The position numbers and the translations under genes were made by a program. Positions 44,237 to 54,464 of a DNA stretch of 64,000 nucleotides are shown piece by piece. This stretch comes from Pseudomonas iranensis (lineage in GTDB: Bacteria; Pseudomonadota; Gammaproteobacteria; Pseudomonadales; Pseudomonadaceae). How positions within the stretch are numbered: position 1 is the first letter of the stretch; each line of letters starts with the position of its first letter. The stretch is from assembly GCF_014268585.2 (NCBI RefSeq), contig NZ_CP077092.1, forward strand, positions 1,240,001 to 1,304,000, written 5' to 3'. The notes beneath the pieces were generated by a model. It worked only from the letters and a program-made list of their open reading frames with translations. It did no database searches and was not told the origin of the DNA.

Positions 44237-45409
44237 TCAGTTTTGCGCCCGATCGGGCGTCTCGGATTTAGTGTTGATGGCTACGTTTTGTTGGCGGGCG
44301 CCGGCTTGTTTGAGCTCTGCGACCCACTGCGGGTCGGCGTCGCCGATTTCGTTGTTCACAGGCAGATATCGTTCAGGAAACTCCCAGATCAGCACTTGTG
44401 GCGGGCTGTTCTTGAAGTCATCGCTTTTCAGGTAGCTGAGCATCGGCAGAATCGGGCCATGGCCGTCTTCGGCGTAGTTGACGACGTCGCTGTGCAGCGC
44501 TTGTTTGAGCGCACCGACGAAGTTCCAGTTGGGGTTGGCGCTGTAGCTGGTGCCGATCAGCGCGACCGGTACTTCGCTGTTGGCGAACAGGGCGTCGTCA
44601 CCGGCAGGCTGCTCGGCGGCAACGGTGTTGCGTTTGAGCAGTGGCTCAGGCGCCGGCATCATGTTTTCGAACAGCGGATCGAGCGGCAGGAACAGACGCA
44701 GGTCGCCCTTGTGCGTGACCTTCTCTGCTGGCGTGGTAACGAAGCGCTGTGGCTCGCCGCTCAGCGGGAATTTCTCGGCAATGGTTTTCGCCAGAGTGTT
44801 GGCTGCGATCTCGGCACCTTCCGGGGTCCAGTGAGTGTCGGTGCGCAGGAACACTTGCTGACCGTTCTGCTTGGCCTGTTGCAGCGGGCCGAGCAGGTCA
44901 GGGGCGAGGATCTTGTCGGCCGCGACACGGGCGTGGAAATCCTGATACAGGTTCTGGTGAATGCTCGAAGGCTTCACTTCATCCAGATGCTCCGGATACA
45001 GACGCACCTTGGCCGGGACGATCGCCATCACCAGTTTCACGCCTTTCTCTTTCAGGGTCTGGCGCACGCCTTCGACCAGCGCGTAGTTGCCTTGCAGGTT
45101 CTGCTGTTCGTTGACGATCGGGTTGAATTCTTCATCGCTGTACAACCACTGGTCGCGGCCGAGCACGACGCCCGGACGACCTTCGTTGAACAGTTTGAAA
45201 TCCAGCGCGGCCCAGAGGTTGGTGCCCAGACGCTTGATCGGGAATTCATCGTCGTAGTGGGTTTCCACCGCCTTGGTCCAGCGGCCATTGAGCACCGTCG
45301 CGTCGGCGTTGGTGCTGAAGCCGAAGAAGCTGCGAATCGACCACAGACCGAGGACCAACAGCGTCACCAGGAACAGGGCGATGTAGAAGATGCGTAATGA
45401 GCGGGTCAT
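44237..45409 (-). CDS. algJ: Alginate O-acetyltransferase AlgJ (SGNH-like)
   Basis: Encodes 390 residues. A single N-terminal membrane segment (IFYIALFLVTLLVLGLWSI) anchors a periplasmic SGNH-like domain with LRTDTHWTPEGAEIAANTLA (Asp and His of the triad) and VALIGTSYSANPNWNF (catalytic Ser). It takes part in transferring acetyl groups delivered across the membrane by AlgI. It is paralogous to AlgX at 48378-49844. It lies 10 bp after algI. Confidence 0.96.
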   Translation of the reverse strand: MTRSLRIFYIALFLVTLLVLGLWSIRSFFGFSTNADATVLNGRWTKAVETHYDDEFPIKRLGTNLWAALDFKLFNEGRPGVVLGRDQWLYSDEEFNPIVNEQQNLQGNYALVEGVRQTLKEKGVKLVMAIVPAKVRLYPEHLDEVKPSSIHQNLYQDFHARVAADKILAPDLLGPLQQAKQNGQQVFLRTDTHWTPEGAEIAANTLAKTIAEKFPLSGEPQRFVTTPAEKVTHKGDLRLFLPLDPLFENMMPAPEPLLKRNTVAAEQPAGDDALFANSEVPVALIGTSYSANPNWNFVGALKQALHSDVVNYAEDGHGPILPMLSYLKSDDFKNSPPQVLIWEFPERYLPVNNEIGDADPQWVAELKQAGARQQNVAINTKSETPDRAQN

Positions 45410-45419
45410 GTCAGATCCC

Positions 45420-46985
45420 TCAGAACTGGAAGTAAAGGAACGGCGAGAAGCTTTGCGCCGAGAGTTTGAGAATCGAGGCGATGAACAGCAGCAGGATCAG
45501 CCCGCGCATCACGTAGCGCGACCAGTCGGCGGTCCAGTAGGCCGGTTGCACCTGGGCTTCGACGCCGACGGTGTAGCCAGGTTCGTGGATGCTCGCCGGA
45601 TTTTCCCCAGGCGCTGCCTTGATCATTCCCGGCGTCGCGGTCGCAGGGCCATCGGCCTCGACGTTGACTTCCGGTTTGGTCTTGGCTGGCGGCTGATTGG
45701 TGTACAGGTCACGCAGGCCGAAGAAGGCCAGGGTCACGTAAGCCACCACCAGGGTTGCCACTTGCAGACCGGTCAGGCTGGCCTGATTGAGTTCCGACAG
45801 CGACCAGTCGCCGAAGCTGAACATCGCGCCGTACATGCGCCCGGCAACGTGCAGGTTCTCGGCACGGAAGATCACCCAGCCCATCACTACCAGCAGGAAG
45901 GTCAGTGCCCAACGGATCGGGTTGAGGCTGCGCGGCGAAGTGTTCAGACCGAGCATTTTTTCGATCGCCAGCCACATGCCGTGCCAGGCGCCCCAGATGA
46001 TGTAAGTGATGTTCGCGCCGTGCCACAGACCACCGAGCAGCATGGTCAGGAACAGGTTGCGATAGGTCATCAGCGTGCCTTTACGGTTACCGCCGAGGGT
46101 GATGTACAGGTAGTCACGCAGCCAGGTGGAGAGGCTGATGTGCCAGCGGCGCCAGAACTCGGTGATCGACTGGCTGATGTACGGCTGCTTGAAGTTTTCC
46201 ATGAAGCGGAAACCCATCATCAAGCCCAGGCCGATGGCCATGTCGCTGTAGCCGGAGAAGTCGAAATACAGCTGCGCGGTGTACGCCAGCGCACCGAGCC
46301 AGGCGTCACCCGTGGTCGGGTTCTGCAGGGCGAAGCAATGGTCGGCGACCACAGCGAGGGTGTCGGCGATGAAGACCTTCTTGATGAAACCCTGCATGAA
46401 CCGCGTGCAGCCCTCGGAGAACTTGTCGAGGGTGTGCGTGCGGTTGTTGAACTGGTCGGCCAGATCGCGGAAACGCAGGACCGGGCCGGCAATCAGGTGC
46501 GGGAAGATCGCCACGAATGCTGCGAAGTCGATCAGGTTGCGCGTCGCCGGAGTGTCGCCACGGTACACGTCGATGATGTAGCTGATCGATTCGAAGATGT
46601 AGAACGAAATACCGATCGGCAGCAGCACGTGGGTGAGGATGAACGGCTCGAGACCGAACGAAGTCATGATCTCGTTGATGCTGTCGACACCGAAGTTGGC
46701 GTACTTGAAGTAGCCGAGGATGCACAGGTCGACGGCCACGCCGAGCAGCAGCCAGCGCTGCGCCGGTTTGGTTCGCACGCCGGCAGCACCGACCTTGAGG
46801 CCGATCCAGTAGTTCCACAGCGTGACCGCTGCGAACAGCGCGAGGAAGTCCACTCGCCACCAGGCGTAGAACACGTAGCTGGCGATCAGCAGCAGCAGGT
46901 TGCGATAGCGTTGCCCGCTCAGGTAGTACAAGCCGAGAAAGATCGGCAAGAACAGAAACAGGAACACGTTGGATGAAAATACCAT
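45420..46985 (-). CDS. algI: Alginate O-acetyltransferase AlgI (MBOAT family)
   Basis: Encodes 521 residues from the ATG at 46985, matching the usual length; the frame extends to 47063 but that adds an unrelated leader. It is a polytopic inner-membrane MBOAT protein beginning MVFSSNVFLFLFLPIFLGLY. The MBOAT catalytic region FWRRWHISLSTWLRDYLYI and GGLWHGANITYIIWG with the second conserved His are intact. It passes acetyl groups to the periplasm for AlgJ and AlgX. A dispersed repeat occupies the gap to algL. Confidence 0.96.
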   Translation of the reverse strand: MVFSSNVFLFLFLPIFLGLYYLSGQRYRNLLLLIASYVFYAWWRVDFLALFAAVTLWNYWIGLKVGAAGVRTKPAQRWLLLGVAVDLCILGYFKYANFGVDSINEIMTSFGLEPFILTHVLLPIGISFYIFESISYIIDVYRGDTPATRNLIDFAAFVAIFPHLIAGPVLRFRDLADQFNNRTHTLDKFSEGCTRFMQGFIKKVFIADTLAVVADHCFALQNPTTGDAWLGALAYTAQLYFDFSGYSDMAIGLGLMMGFRFMENFKQPYISQSITEFWRRWHISLSTWLRDYLYITLGGNRKGTLMTYRNLFLTMLLGGLWHGANITYIIWGAWHGMWLAIEKMLGLNTSPRSLNPIRWALTFLLVVMGWVIFRAENLHVAGRMYGAMFSFGDWSLSELNQASLTGLQVATLVVAYVTLAFFGLRDLYTNQPPAKTKPEVNVEADGPATATPGMIKAAPGENPASIHEPGYTVGVEAQVQPAYWTADWSRYVMRGLILLLFIASILKLSAQSFSPFLYFQF

Positions 46986-47099
46986 CCCGATCTCTCCATG
47001 TTTGAACCAACAGTCAAGGGCCAAAGCCCCCCCAAACCCCCCGTGATAGTGGAGGGGTGACACAGTGTTCGCTTGAGGTCGGAGCTGGCCTTCAGACCG

Positions 47100-47257
47100 C
47101 GCCCCTCACCCCCCGCCCTCTCCCGGAGGGAGAGGGAGCCTGATCTCCATGGTTTTCAAAAATGGAGATCGACTCGGTATTTCATTTCGGCGTAACTCGC
47201 ACAGCCACCTCGGTCAGTCCCCTCTCCCTCCGGGAGAGGGTTAGGGTGAGGGGCTTT
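47100..47257. repeat. Dispersed CCCTCTCCC-flanked repeat, copy 3, inside the alginate operon
   Basis: It starts CGCCCCTCACCCCCCGCCCT and ends GGGAGAGGGTTAGGGTGAGG, and carries an inner palindrome CTCCATGGTTTTCAAAAATGGAG and the ACCTCGGTCAGTCCC block shared with the 13.4-kb copy. It fills the algL-algI gap and ends at the algL stop codon. Its long inverted ends could fold in the operon mRNA. Confidence 0.85.
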
Positions 47258-48369
47258 TAGCCCTTTTCATGCGACGGGTCGTAGACCTTGGTCAGGTCGC
47301 CGCCAAGACGGAAAGTCTTGAACGGTTGCATGTCGCGCTTCTTCTCGATCACATCCGGCGCACAGGTGTAGAGCGTGCAGAACGGTTCGAGCCAGGCGAA
47401 TTTCATGTCCTCTTTCAGGTCGGTCATGTCCTGCTTTTTGCCGTTCTTTTCTTCGAACTCGTCAGGGTCCTTGACGCCGGCCAACACGCGGTCACCCAGA
47501 CGCTTCAGTGCGCCATTGTTTTCCTGACGCAGATCGACACCATTGACTTGGGCGAAACTGGCGATCATCGCCAGCGGCGGCAGGGCGTAGTTGTGATAGG
47601 CGAGGGCGCGTTGCTGGCGCTTGAGTTCGTTGGGCAGGAAGCCATCGGCATCGACTTGATTGACGCCGACCTTGTATTCCTTCACCGCCCAATCAAACAG
47701 GTCGCGGCGGTTGGTGGCGACGGCGGTGGCCATCACCGACCAGGCGGCCCAGTACGAGTGGTTGTTGGTTTTTTCCAGCGGCAGGTTGTCCCAGTCGCTG
47801 ACCACCTGATCAGCCATTTTGCTGAACCAGGCTTCGATCACCTGCGCTTCCTGCTGGTGCTGGGCCAGTGGATGCGAGTCGGAAAATTTCAGGCGAATGT
47901 ACGACGAGGCCATGCTGCCCAGCGCCCATTTGCGCATCGACTTGCCGGTGTGGTTGAAGTCTTTGGACATCAACGCGTCAGCCTTGGCCCACGCGGTCAG
48001 CCAGTCGAGCGTGCATTCGAGCTGTTCCGGGCGACCGTCGCGCATGAACTGCATGACGCGCTTGGCGGTGCCGCGTTCCAGCGTGGTGATGTCTTTGGTG
48101 GTGTCGCGAAAGGCTTTTTCCGACTGCACGTTCAGCGTCGCGCGGGCCTTGTCCGAACCTTCGTATTTGCTGCGAAATTGCAGCGGACCGGTGTACGGCG
48201 CCGGCATCGCGTCGCAGCCATCGCTCTTGTCGCCGGTCTTGAATTTATCCACCGGGGCGAAGTAGCCCTGCGGTGGACGCAATGGCGCGGCAGCCTGAGT
48301 TGCCCCGGCGAACATCGCCAGGCTCAGAAGTGTCGGTGCCAACAGGTTTTTCAGTTTCGGATTTCGCAT
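47257..48369 (-). CDS. algL: Alginate lyase AlgL
   Basis: Encodes 370 residues from the ATG at 48369, preceded by GAGG 6 bp upstream; an ATG four codons earlier lacks one. A signal peptide ends near THAAA-type sequence GATQAAAPL. The helical lyase domain carries the catalytic [20 protein letters not shown] motif and [20 protein letters not shown]. It degrades polymannuronate in the periplasm and prevents accumulation of misguided polymer. It is 8 bp after algX. Confidence 0.96.
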   Translation of the reverse strand: MRNPKLKNLLAPTLLSLAMFAGATQAAAPLRPPQGYFAPVDKFKTGDKSDGCDAMPAPYTGPLQFRSKYEGSDKARATLNVQSEKAFRDTTKDITTLERGTAKRVMQFMRDGRPEQLECTLDWLTAWAKADALMSKDFNHTGKSMRKWALGSMASSYIRLKFSDSHPLAQHQQEAQVIEAWFSKMADQVVSDWDNLPLEKTNNHSYWAAWSVMATAVATNRRDLFDWAVKEYKVGVNQVDADGFLPNELKRQQRALAYHNYALPPLAMIASFAQVNGVDLRQENNGALKRLGDRVLAGVKDPDEFEEKNGKKQDMTDLKEDMKFAWLEPFCTLYTCAPDVIEKKRDMQPFKTFRLGGDLTKVYDPSHEKG

Positions 48370-48377
48370 AGCAGACC

Positions 48378-49844
48378 TCATTGCCCGAGCTGCGCGGTCT
48401 GTTGACCGACGCCCGGGAATACGTTGCGTTTGCAGATTTTCGCTTCGACTTTTTGTGGCGCGGCGTCAGGTCCGGCTTCAGGACCCTGGACTTCGACCGC
48501 CAGCAGGTTTTGCGAGGCCCAGTCTTCGTCCGTGCGCAGCTCAAAGGCGAAACGACCGTCGGTGTCGGAGGTTTCCGGTTTCTCGATCTTGATGTCCTCG
48601 TGGCGACCGTTCATGTACCAGAGGGTGGCTTGCAGGGTTTTCACCGACGTGTCGGCGAAGCGGATGTCGACCTGATGGTTGGCGTTCTGCAGGTTCAGGT
48701 TCTTGCTGTTGACCAGCAGTTCTTGCTTGCTGCCCGGCTTCAGCGTGGCACTGGCGGACATCTGCGCGTCCTTGCCTTCGCAACCGTTATCGAGCAGGGC
48801 CATCATCTGGCGATAGATGGTTTCCTGGTCGAGGCGATACAGCGGCGAGAATTCCCAGATGAGAATCTTCGGCGGGGTCTTCTGGAATTCCTCGCTGCCC
48901 AGGTACTGCAGCATCGAACCTTCGAAGCCGCCGCCGGGGAAGGCCACGTTGAGGATGTCGGCGCCGATGGCTTCTTCGAGGAAACCGGCAAAGTTGTAGT
49001 TCTTGCCGCTGTGCGATGTACCGACCAGGGTGATCTGCGGATTGCCGGAATCGCCGAACAGGTCGCCGTCACCAGCCTCGCCTTTCGGCTCGGTGGTGAA
49101 CTGGTCCATGTACTGGATCGCGTAGCTGGTGCCGCACAGTTGCCCGGCCATGTTGTGCAGAGTGCCGGTCTTGCCCATGCGTCCGGAGCGCTTGGTCTCG
49201 AATTCACGCTTGGGAATGTCGGCGAAGGCCGGGATCTGCTTGACCTTTTCGGCGACGATTTTTGCCGTGCGCTGGGCACCGTAAGGTGTCCAGTGTTGGT
49301 CGCCACGGAAGTAGAAATCGTGGGCGGGCAGGGTGTCCGGCAGCGATTCGTTGGTCAGTGGCGACAGGTCCGGCACCACGTAGCCCATCTTGGCGAAACG
49401 GCCGAGCATGGTCTTGTAGTTGCCCAGGGCTTTCTCGTAATCGAACGCGGCTTTTTCCTGCGGGTTGAGCTTGTTGCGGTTCACCAGGCCACGGGTCGGC
49501 TGGTAGACGATCACCAACTCGACGCCTTTGCTCTTGAACGCATCGTGCAACTGTTGCAGGCGCTTGTAGCCGGCCGGCGTGGTGTTGAACTCGGTGCGCA
49601 GGTCTTCCTGGGTACGGAACAGCCAGTCGCCCTGAGCCTGTACCAGGGTGGTGAAGTTCTGCTGATAACGCGTGGTGTAGTTCTTCGCGTCATGGGCCGC
49701 CGGGCACAGGTTGCAGCACGGCTCGGCGGTGAACTTCGGTGGCGTGACGCTTGCGCCGTCAGCGTCGGCGCGGGCGTTGCCGGCAGCGAGAATGCCGAGG
49801 GTCAGGGCCGAGAGGCTGAGCAGTTTGATCATGTGTGGGTGCAT
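48378..49844 (-). CDS. algX: Alginate O-acetyltransferase and chaperone AlgX
   Basis: Encodes 488 residues with a signal peptide ending near GNARA-DADG. The SGNH-hydrolase-like domain contains [12 protein letters not shown] (Asp182, His184) and [10 protein letters not shown] (Ser279), corresponding to the known AlgX triad; a C-terminal carbohydrate-binding module follows ([20 protein letters not shown]). It acetylates mannuronates and contacts AlgK and MucD in the periplasm. It is 11 bp after algG. Confidence 0.97.
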   Translation of the reverse strand: MHPHMIKLLSLSALTLGILAAGNARADADGASVTPPKFTAEPCCNLCPAAHDAKNYTTRYQQNFTTLVQAQGDWLFRTQEDLRTEFNTTPAGYKRLQQLHDAFKSKGVELVIVYQPTRGLVNRNKLNPQEKAAFDYEKALGNYKTMLGRFAKMGYVVPDLSPLTNESLPDTLPAHDFYFRGDQHWTPYGAQRTAKIVAEKVKQIPAFADIPKREFETKRSGRMGKTGTLHNMAGQLCGTSYAIQYMDQFTTEPKGEAGDGDLFGDSGNPQITLVGTSHSGKNYNFAGFLEEAIGADILNVAFPGGGFEGSMLQYLGSEEFQKTPPKILIWEFSPLYRLDQETIYRQMMALLDNGCEGKDAQMSASATLKPGSKQELLVNSKNLNLQNANHQVDIRFADTSVKTLQATLWYMNGRHEDIKIEKPETSDTDGRFAFELRTDEDWASQNLLAVEVQGPEAGPDAAPQKVEAKICKRNVFPGVGQQTAQLGQ

Positions 49845-49855
49845 AAAAATTATCC

Positions 49856-51427
49856 TCAGTCCTGCAATTCGGTCTGGCGTTCGACAGGGTCGATCAGCAC
49901 GGCTTTCTGCTGGCGCACCAACAGATCGAGAATTTCATCCTGGCGCTCGCCGAGGATGCCGTTGAAGCTGATCCCGCTGGACTTGGTCGGCGCCAGCATC
50001 GACACGCGATACAGCTCGACACTCAGCGGCGAGTCGATCGACAGCGGGCCGCTGCCATTGGCCGCCAGCTCGCCGCCGACGACGATCAGCGAGACCTGCG
50101 CGTCGAACGGGTCGAGCTTGATGTCACGGTCGGTGTCGGTCAGGTCCTTGATGTGGCCGTAGATACCGGTCAGGCCGTTGGTCATGGCAACATTTTCGTA
50201 GAGGCGGATGTTCACGCTGTTACGGATACGAATGCCGTGACGGGTATTGCTGATGACCTTGTTGCCCCACAGCAGGTTGTCGGCAGACTCGTAGAGCGTG
50301 ATGCCGTCGGTGTGGTTCTTGTAGATCTCGTTGTAGGCAATGATGTTGTTGACGCTGTTACGGTCGATCACCAGGCCCGACAACTTGTTGTCGAAACTCT
50401 TGTTGTTGAAGATGAAGCTGTCGTTGACCTCACGGGAAATAATGATCCCGTGCTTCTTCTTCGTGCCGTGAACGGTGTTCTCGGCAATGATCAGACGGTG
50501 CGAGCGGTCATGCGGGTCGATGCCGTAGACGATGTTGTCTTTGTAGGTGTTGCCCTTGACCACAAAGTCGCTGGTTTCGTAGCAGTAGAAGCCGTACCAC
50601 ATGTCCGAGAACTCGGAGCCGACGATCCAGCCGGTCGGTTCCGGGCGCTTGAGGACCTTGGCCATGTTCGGCGTGTACTGGGAAATACTCACCCCGTACG
50701 ACTTACTGTTGGCGTAACCGAAACTGGCCATCTTGCTGTTGACGATGTAGGTCTCGGTGCCGCCCCAGGCGAGCAGGAACGGACGGAATTCCTTCGGCGA
50801 ACGGAAGGTCGCCGGGCCGTTGTCCTTCTCGCGCCAGCCGGTGACTTTGGTGTCACGCACGAACAGTTTGCCGTCGTTGACCAGGAACGAACCGGCCTCT
50901 TGGGACAGGCGCAGTTCCTGGGTCTGGCCATCGATTTCGAGGATGCCTTTCTCGCCGACCACGATCGGCAATTTGGCCAGGTACACGCCCGGGGACGTCT
51001 CGCTGAAATACTGCTTGGGCAGTTTTTTCGCCAGATCCTTGAGGTTCATGTAGCCGTCGTCGATGAAGATCGCCTGCGGGATGCCGTGCTGACGCACCAC
51101 CCATTCGGCCATCTTGTTATCGCCGCCGATGAAGTCCTTCAGGGCGTTTTCCTGCATCATCCGGCGCACGCTGATCTTGCCCGGCTTGCTGCGCACGATC
51201 TTCGCGGCTGCGGCTTCGGCGGTGAAGCCGGAGAGGTCGGGCAGTGTCGGCTTGGCCAGTTTCAGCGCGTCGGTCGGCGCGCTGCTGACGGTGTAGGTCT
51301 TGGCCTGTTGCAGTTCTTTGGCCACGGTCGCAGGTTTCGCCGGTTCAACATTGGCGAAGGCGCCGGCGCTGGCCAGCAGCATCGCGCCGGCCAGCAGGCT
51401 GAGTGAGCCTGTTCTGGTGCTGATCAT
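49856..51427 (-). CDS. algG: Mannuronan C5-epimerase AlgG
   Basis: Encodes 523 residues from the ATG at 51427, supported by GGGAG about 8 bp upstream. The signal peptide ends near AGAFA-NVEP. The right-handed beta-helix contains the catalytic motif YGIDPHDRSHRLIIAEN and repeated turns such as NNIIAYNEIYKNHTDGITLY. It converts D-mannuronate to L-guluronate in the polymer within the periplasm and takes part in the export complex. It is 26 bp after the algE stop. Confidence 0.97.
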   Translation of the reverse strand: MISTRTGSLSLLAGAMLLASAGAFANVEPAKPATVAKELQQAKTYTVSSAPTDALKLAKPTLPDLSGFTAEAAAAKIVRSKPGKISVRRMMQENALKDFIGGDNKMAEWVVRQHGIPQAIFIDDGYMNLKDLAKKLPKQYFSETSPGVYLAKLPIVVGEKGILEIDGQTQELRLSQEAGSFLVNDGKLFVRDTKVTGWREKDNGPATFRSPKEFRPFLLAWGGTETYIVNSKMASFGYANSKSYGVSISQYTPNMAKVLKRPEPTGWIVGSEFSDMWYGFYCYETSDFVVKGNTYKDNIVYGIDPHDRSHRLIIAENTVHGTKKKHGIIISREVNDSFIFNNKSFDNKLSGLVIDRNSVNNIIAYNEIYKNHTDGITLYESADNLLWGNKVISNTRHGIRIRNSVNIRLYENVAMTNGLTGIYGHIKDLTDTDRDIKLDPFDAQVSLIVVGGELAANGSGPLSIDSPLSVELYRVSMLAPTKSSGISFNGILGERQDEILDLLVRQQKAVLIDPVERQTELQD

Positions 51428-51453
51428 GTCGGGCACTCCCTTGGCGGTTTGCA

Positions 51454-52935
51454 TCAGAAGCGCCAGATCACGTCAATGAATGCGCGGTGCATGTAGGAAT
51501 CAACCTGGCTGCCGTAGGCATCGCCCGGTTTGAATACACCGCCACGGAAACGCACCAGTGCCGAAGGCTCGTCGATCGACTGGCTCAACGCCGCCGGCAA
51601 CAGGCCTTGCTTGAAGTACTTGGTGACGACCAGGTCCATTTCCTGACCCAGGTCCTTGTTGCCATCTTCAAGCGGCAAGGATGTGCTGGAGAGGATTGCG
51701 CCGGTGACGTCGTCGGTGTTGTTTTCCACCGCGTTGATGCCGTTGCTGCCGACCGGCTTGTTGCCGTCGACACGCCAGAATTTGTGGTAGATCAGGCTGG
51801 CGTCGTACTCGTCGTTGACCATCCACGAACCGAACAGGGTGGCGGTCTGCATGTTGTTCATTTCGCCACGGAACGCTTCGCCGAAACGGTGCACGCGCGA
51901 GCGGGTACCGGTGTAGTTGGAGCGGTTGCTCTCCAAACCGTTCTGTTCGTAATCGGCACTGGCGCGGGCGTAGGCACCGCCGACTTGCCACTGCGGATCG
52001 AGGCGCAGACGCACGCCGACATCGGCTGCCCAGCCGCTGATGTCATCGCTGCGCTTGGCTTGGGTCGGGCGCGTGCCGTCGGCGTTCAGCGCGTTGACCG
52101 TGTCGCGGTCGCCGCTCATGCCGGTGATGCTGCCCCAGTAGTTGACGGTGTTGGTGTTGCGCCAGTTGTAGGCGTCGCTGTCGGCGGTCAGGCCGATCCA
52201 GCTGATGTCGCCGTTCTCGGTCTTGTCCAGCGAGTCGCGCGGGACGCCCGGCTCGGCGTAATCGAGTTTGCCGTCATCGTGGGTATGGTGACCGCGAATG
52301 CCGACCCACTGGCCCGGCGTCCACTGGTAAGCGGCGTCGGCGTAGGCGTGCAGGCGATCCTTGTCTTTCGGCGCCAGCTCTTTCAAGTCGGTGCGGTACT
52401 CGCTGAAACGCTCGGCAACACCGGCGTTGGCGCGCAGCAGTGTGGTGTCGAAGGTCCAGTTCAGCGCTTCGATGTTGGTGTCGCGCCATTGGCCGTCGTC
52501 ATTGCGCAGACGCTGACGACCGAACTTGAGGATCTCGCCAGGGTAGGGCGTGAAGCCGCTGTAGCCGACCCAGAACTCGCGCATCGCCAGGTAGTTTTTC
52601 TTGGTTTCGCGATCACCGCTGTCGGTGGCCTGTTCGCCGTCCGATTGTTGCAGGGTGTCGGTCTCGATGATGTCGGTCGAGGTCACGGCCTGACCCATCG
52701 CGTAGGCGCTCCACGCGCCGCTTTCGCCGTAGATCCACGGACGCAGGTCGAGGCCCACGCCGTTGACGTCGCCGCCGCCGGCGGTGCCGAGGTCACGGTC
52801 GTCTTCGGACTGGCCGGTGAGTTTCACTTCCAGACCGAAGTTCTTGCTTTCAGTCATCGCAGCCAGTGTCGGGCAAGACCAGAGCAGCGCGAAGGTGAGG
52901 CCAATACCGGCCTTCACGAATGGGTTCAGCTTCAT
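51454..52935 (-). CDS. algE: Outer-membrane alginate export porin AlgE
   Basis: Encodes 493 residues with a signal peptide ending near TLAAM-TESK. The mature protein begins [20 protein letters not shown] and alternates amphipathic strands, as expected for the 18-stranded AlgE barrel, ending in DVIWRF with terminal Phe. Arg- and Lys-rich strands fit the electropositive pore that conducts alginate. Its start overlaps the algK stop by 4 bp. Confidence 0.96.
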   Translation of the reverse strand: MKLNPFVKAGIGLTFALLWSCPTLAAMTESKNFGLEVKLTGQSEDDRDLGTAGGGDVNGVGLDLRPWIYGESGAWSAYAMGQAVTSTDIIETDTLQQSDGEQATDSGDRETKKNYLAMREFWVGYSGFTPYPGEILKFGRQRLRNDDGQWRDTNIEALNWTFDTTLLRANAGVAERFSEYRTDLKELAPKDKDRLHAYADAAYQWTPGQWVGIRGHHTHDDGKLDYAEPGVPRDSLDKTENGDISWIGLTADSDAYNWRNTNTVNYWGSITGMSGDRDTVNALNADGTRPTQAKRSDDISGWAADVGVRLRLDPQWQVGGAYARASADYEQNGLESNRSNYTGTRSRVHRFGEAFRGEMNNMQTATLFGSWMVNDEYDASLIYHKFWRVDGNKPVGSNGINAVENNTDDVTGAILSSTSLPLEDGNKDLGQEMDLVVTKYFKQGLLPAALSQSIDEPSALVRFRGGVFKPGDAYGSQVDSYMHRAFIDVIWRF

Positions 52936-54455
52936 AGTTTTTCCTCGCCGTCTTCTTCTTGCAGGGCGTGCAGTTGCAGCGTGTTCGAGTTCAGGGCGCC
53001 ACGGCTGGCCTGTTCCTGTTGCAACAGGCGGCGGGCTTCGGGCAGGCGCTCGGGCGGCAGTTGCGCCTCGAGGGTCGCTGCCAGTTCATCGGCTTGCGGG
53101 GTGTTCTGCGCCTTGGCCAGTTGGCTGAACACGTAGGCGTTCAGCGGGTCGGGCTTGGTGCCCTTGCCTTGCGAGAACAGCTGGGCGATGGCGAAGTCGG
53201 CACTGTTCTGGCCATTGCGCGCAGCGGTCAGCAGGTGGTCGAGAGCCTTCTGTGGATAGACCTTGCCCAGGTAGCCACGGCGGTAGATCTGGCCGAGGTA
53301 GTAATCGGCGGCGACTTCGCGGCCAACGGCTTTCTGGAAGTGTTCCTCGGCAACTTTCGCGTCAGCCGGAACCAGTTTGCCTTCGTAGTAGACCTTGCCC
53401 AGCAGCAGTTCGGCGCGCGGCTGGTCGGCGGCGCGGCCGTTGTCCAGGTACTTCATCATCTGGTCGACGTCGCCCAGTTCGGGGAAGTCGTAAAGCAATT
53501 GCGCGAGGGTGACCCACGACGCCGGGTAGCCCGGAGCGATCGGCTCGAGCAGCGCCTGCGCGGTTTTTTCGTCGGTCTTGCCCAGGGTCGAATCGGCCAG
53601 CACGCGGGCCACGGAATCGACACGCTGCGCGGTGACGGTGCCACGGCTGTAACCGGCCTGCATCTGCTTGATCAGCTCGGCCTGTTGCTCCGGCTGGCCA
53701 CGTTTCTGGTAGACGGTGGCCAGTTCGACGTAGCAGATGTCGGTGGTGTTGAGCGCGGCCTTGCAGATTTTTTCCACGTCATCCAGGTGCTGGTCGTAGG
53801 TGCCTTGGGTGCGATACAGCAGCACCTGCGCCAGACCGGCTTCCGGGTAACCGGATTTGCGCCACTGATCGATCTGCTGCTGGGCGTTGATGTTCGGGAA
53901 GCTGTGCGGGTATTGCAGATACAGCATCGCCAGCGGGATCAACGTGTTGCCTTCGCCATTGGCGGCGGCTTTTTTCAGCAGGGTTTCGGCTTCGTGGTGC
54001 TCGGCTTCGGTGGAGCCCGGCTTGGCCACCAGCAGACGACCGAGACGTGCCTGGGCACGCGGCGACACGCTGGCCGCTGCGCGGTAAGTCGCTTCGGCCT
54101 GTTTCATCTGCGCCGGGTCGCGGCTGTCGACCTGGATATCAGCCAGGCCGACTTGCGCCTCGCTGTAACCCAGATCGGCCAGTTGCTGGTAATTCTGCGC
54201 AGCGGTGGCGGTGTCGCCACGCTTGAGCGCTTCGTTGGCCAGACGCTGATCGGGCAGCCCGGCGCAACCGGCCAGAGAAACTGCCAGTGCCAGCGAGCAC
54301 ACCATCAATCCCATGTGGGAGCGACGGTGCGGCGATCCGACCTGCTCGCGAAGCAGTCGACTCGGTACTTCAGACAAACCGCGCTGGCCCTTTCGCGAGC
54401 AGGCTCGCTCCCACAGGGTCGGCGGTGTGTTCAAGTTATGCGTAGTCACAGGCAT
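52932..54455 (-). CDS. algK: Alginate export lipoprotein AlgK with REP-encoded N-terminal extension
   Basis: Up to 507 residues. The lipoprotein signal is [16 protein letters not shown], with lipobox SLAGC, followed by Sel1/TPR repeats such as [20 protein letters not shown] and [20 protein letters not shown]. AlgK is the outer-membrane scaffold that positions AlgE. The first 47 residues before GLMV are largely a translated REP pair ([12 protein letters not shown] and [10 protein letters not shown]). The ATG at 54455 has GAGGA just upstream; the internal ATG at 54314 lies in the REP and has no ribosome-binding site. Family members have only a short n-region here, so either the extension is tolerated or translation starts inside the REP. 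Confidence 0.93.
   Translation of the reverse strand: MPVTTHNLNTPPTLWERACSRKGQRGLSEVPSRLLREQVGSPHRRSHMGLMVCSLALAVSLAGCAGLPDQRLANEALKRGDTATAAQNYQQLADLGYSEAQVGLADIQVDSRDPAQMKQAEATYRAAASVSPRAQARLGRLLVAKPGSTEAEHHEAETLLKKAAANGEGNTLIPLAMLYLQYPHSFPNINAQQQIDQWRKSGYPEAGLAQVLLYRTQGTYDQHLDDVEKICKAALNTTDICYVELATVYQKRGQPEQQAELIKQMQAGYSRGTVTAQRVDSVARVLADSTLGKTDEKTAQALLEPIAPGYPASWVTLAQLLYDFPELGDVDQMMKYLDNGRAADQPRAELLLGKVYYEGKLVPADAKVAEEHFQKAVGREVAADYYLGQIYRRGYLGKVYPQKALDHLLTAARNGQNSADFAIAQLFSQGKGTKPDPLNAYVFSQLAKAQNTPQADELAATLEAQLPPERLPEARRLLQQEQASRGALNSNTLQLHALQEEDGEEKL
54314..54420. repeat. REP pair overlapping the 5' end of algK
   Basis: GTGGGAGCGACGGTGCGGCG at the left and CGCGAGCAGGCTCGCTCCCA at the right flank a diverged middle. 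The element lies inside the algK reading frame, between the upstream ATG and the signal peptide, and adds a multiple of three bases that keeps the frame open. Confidence 0.85.
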
Positions 54456-54464
54456 GTCCTCGAC

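Noticed and set aside
48381..50162. Plus-strand open frame (593 codons) opposite algX and the 3' end of algG
   Set aside because: Antisense shadow of conserved alginate genes.
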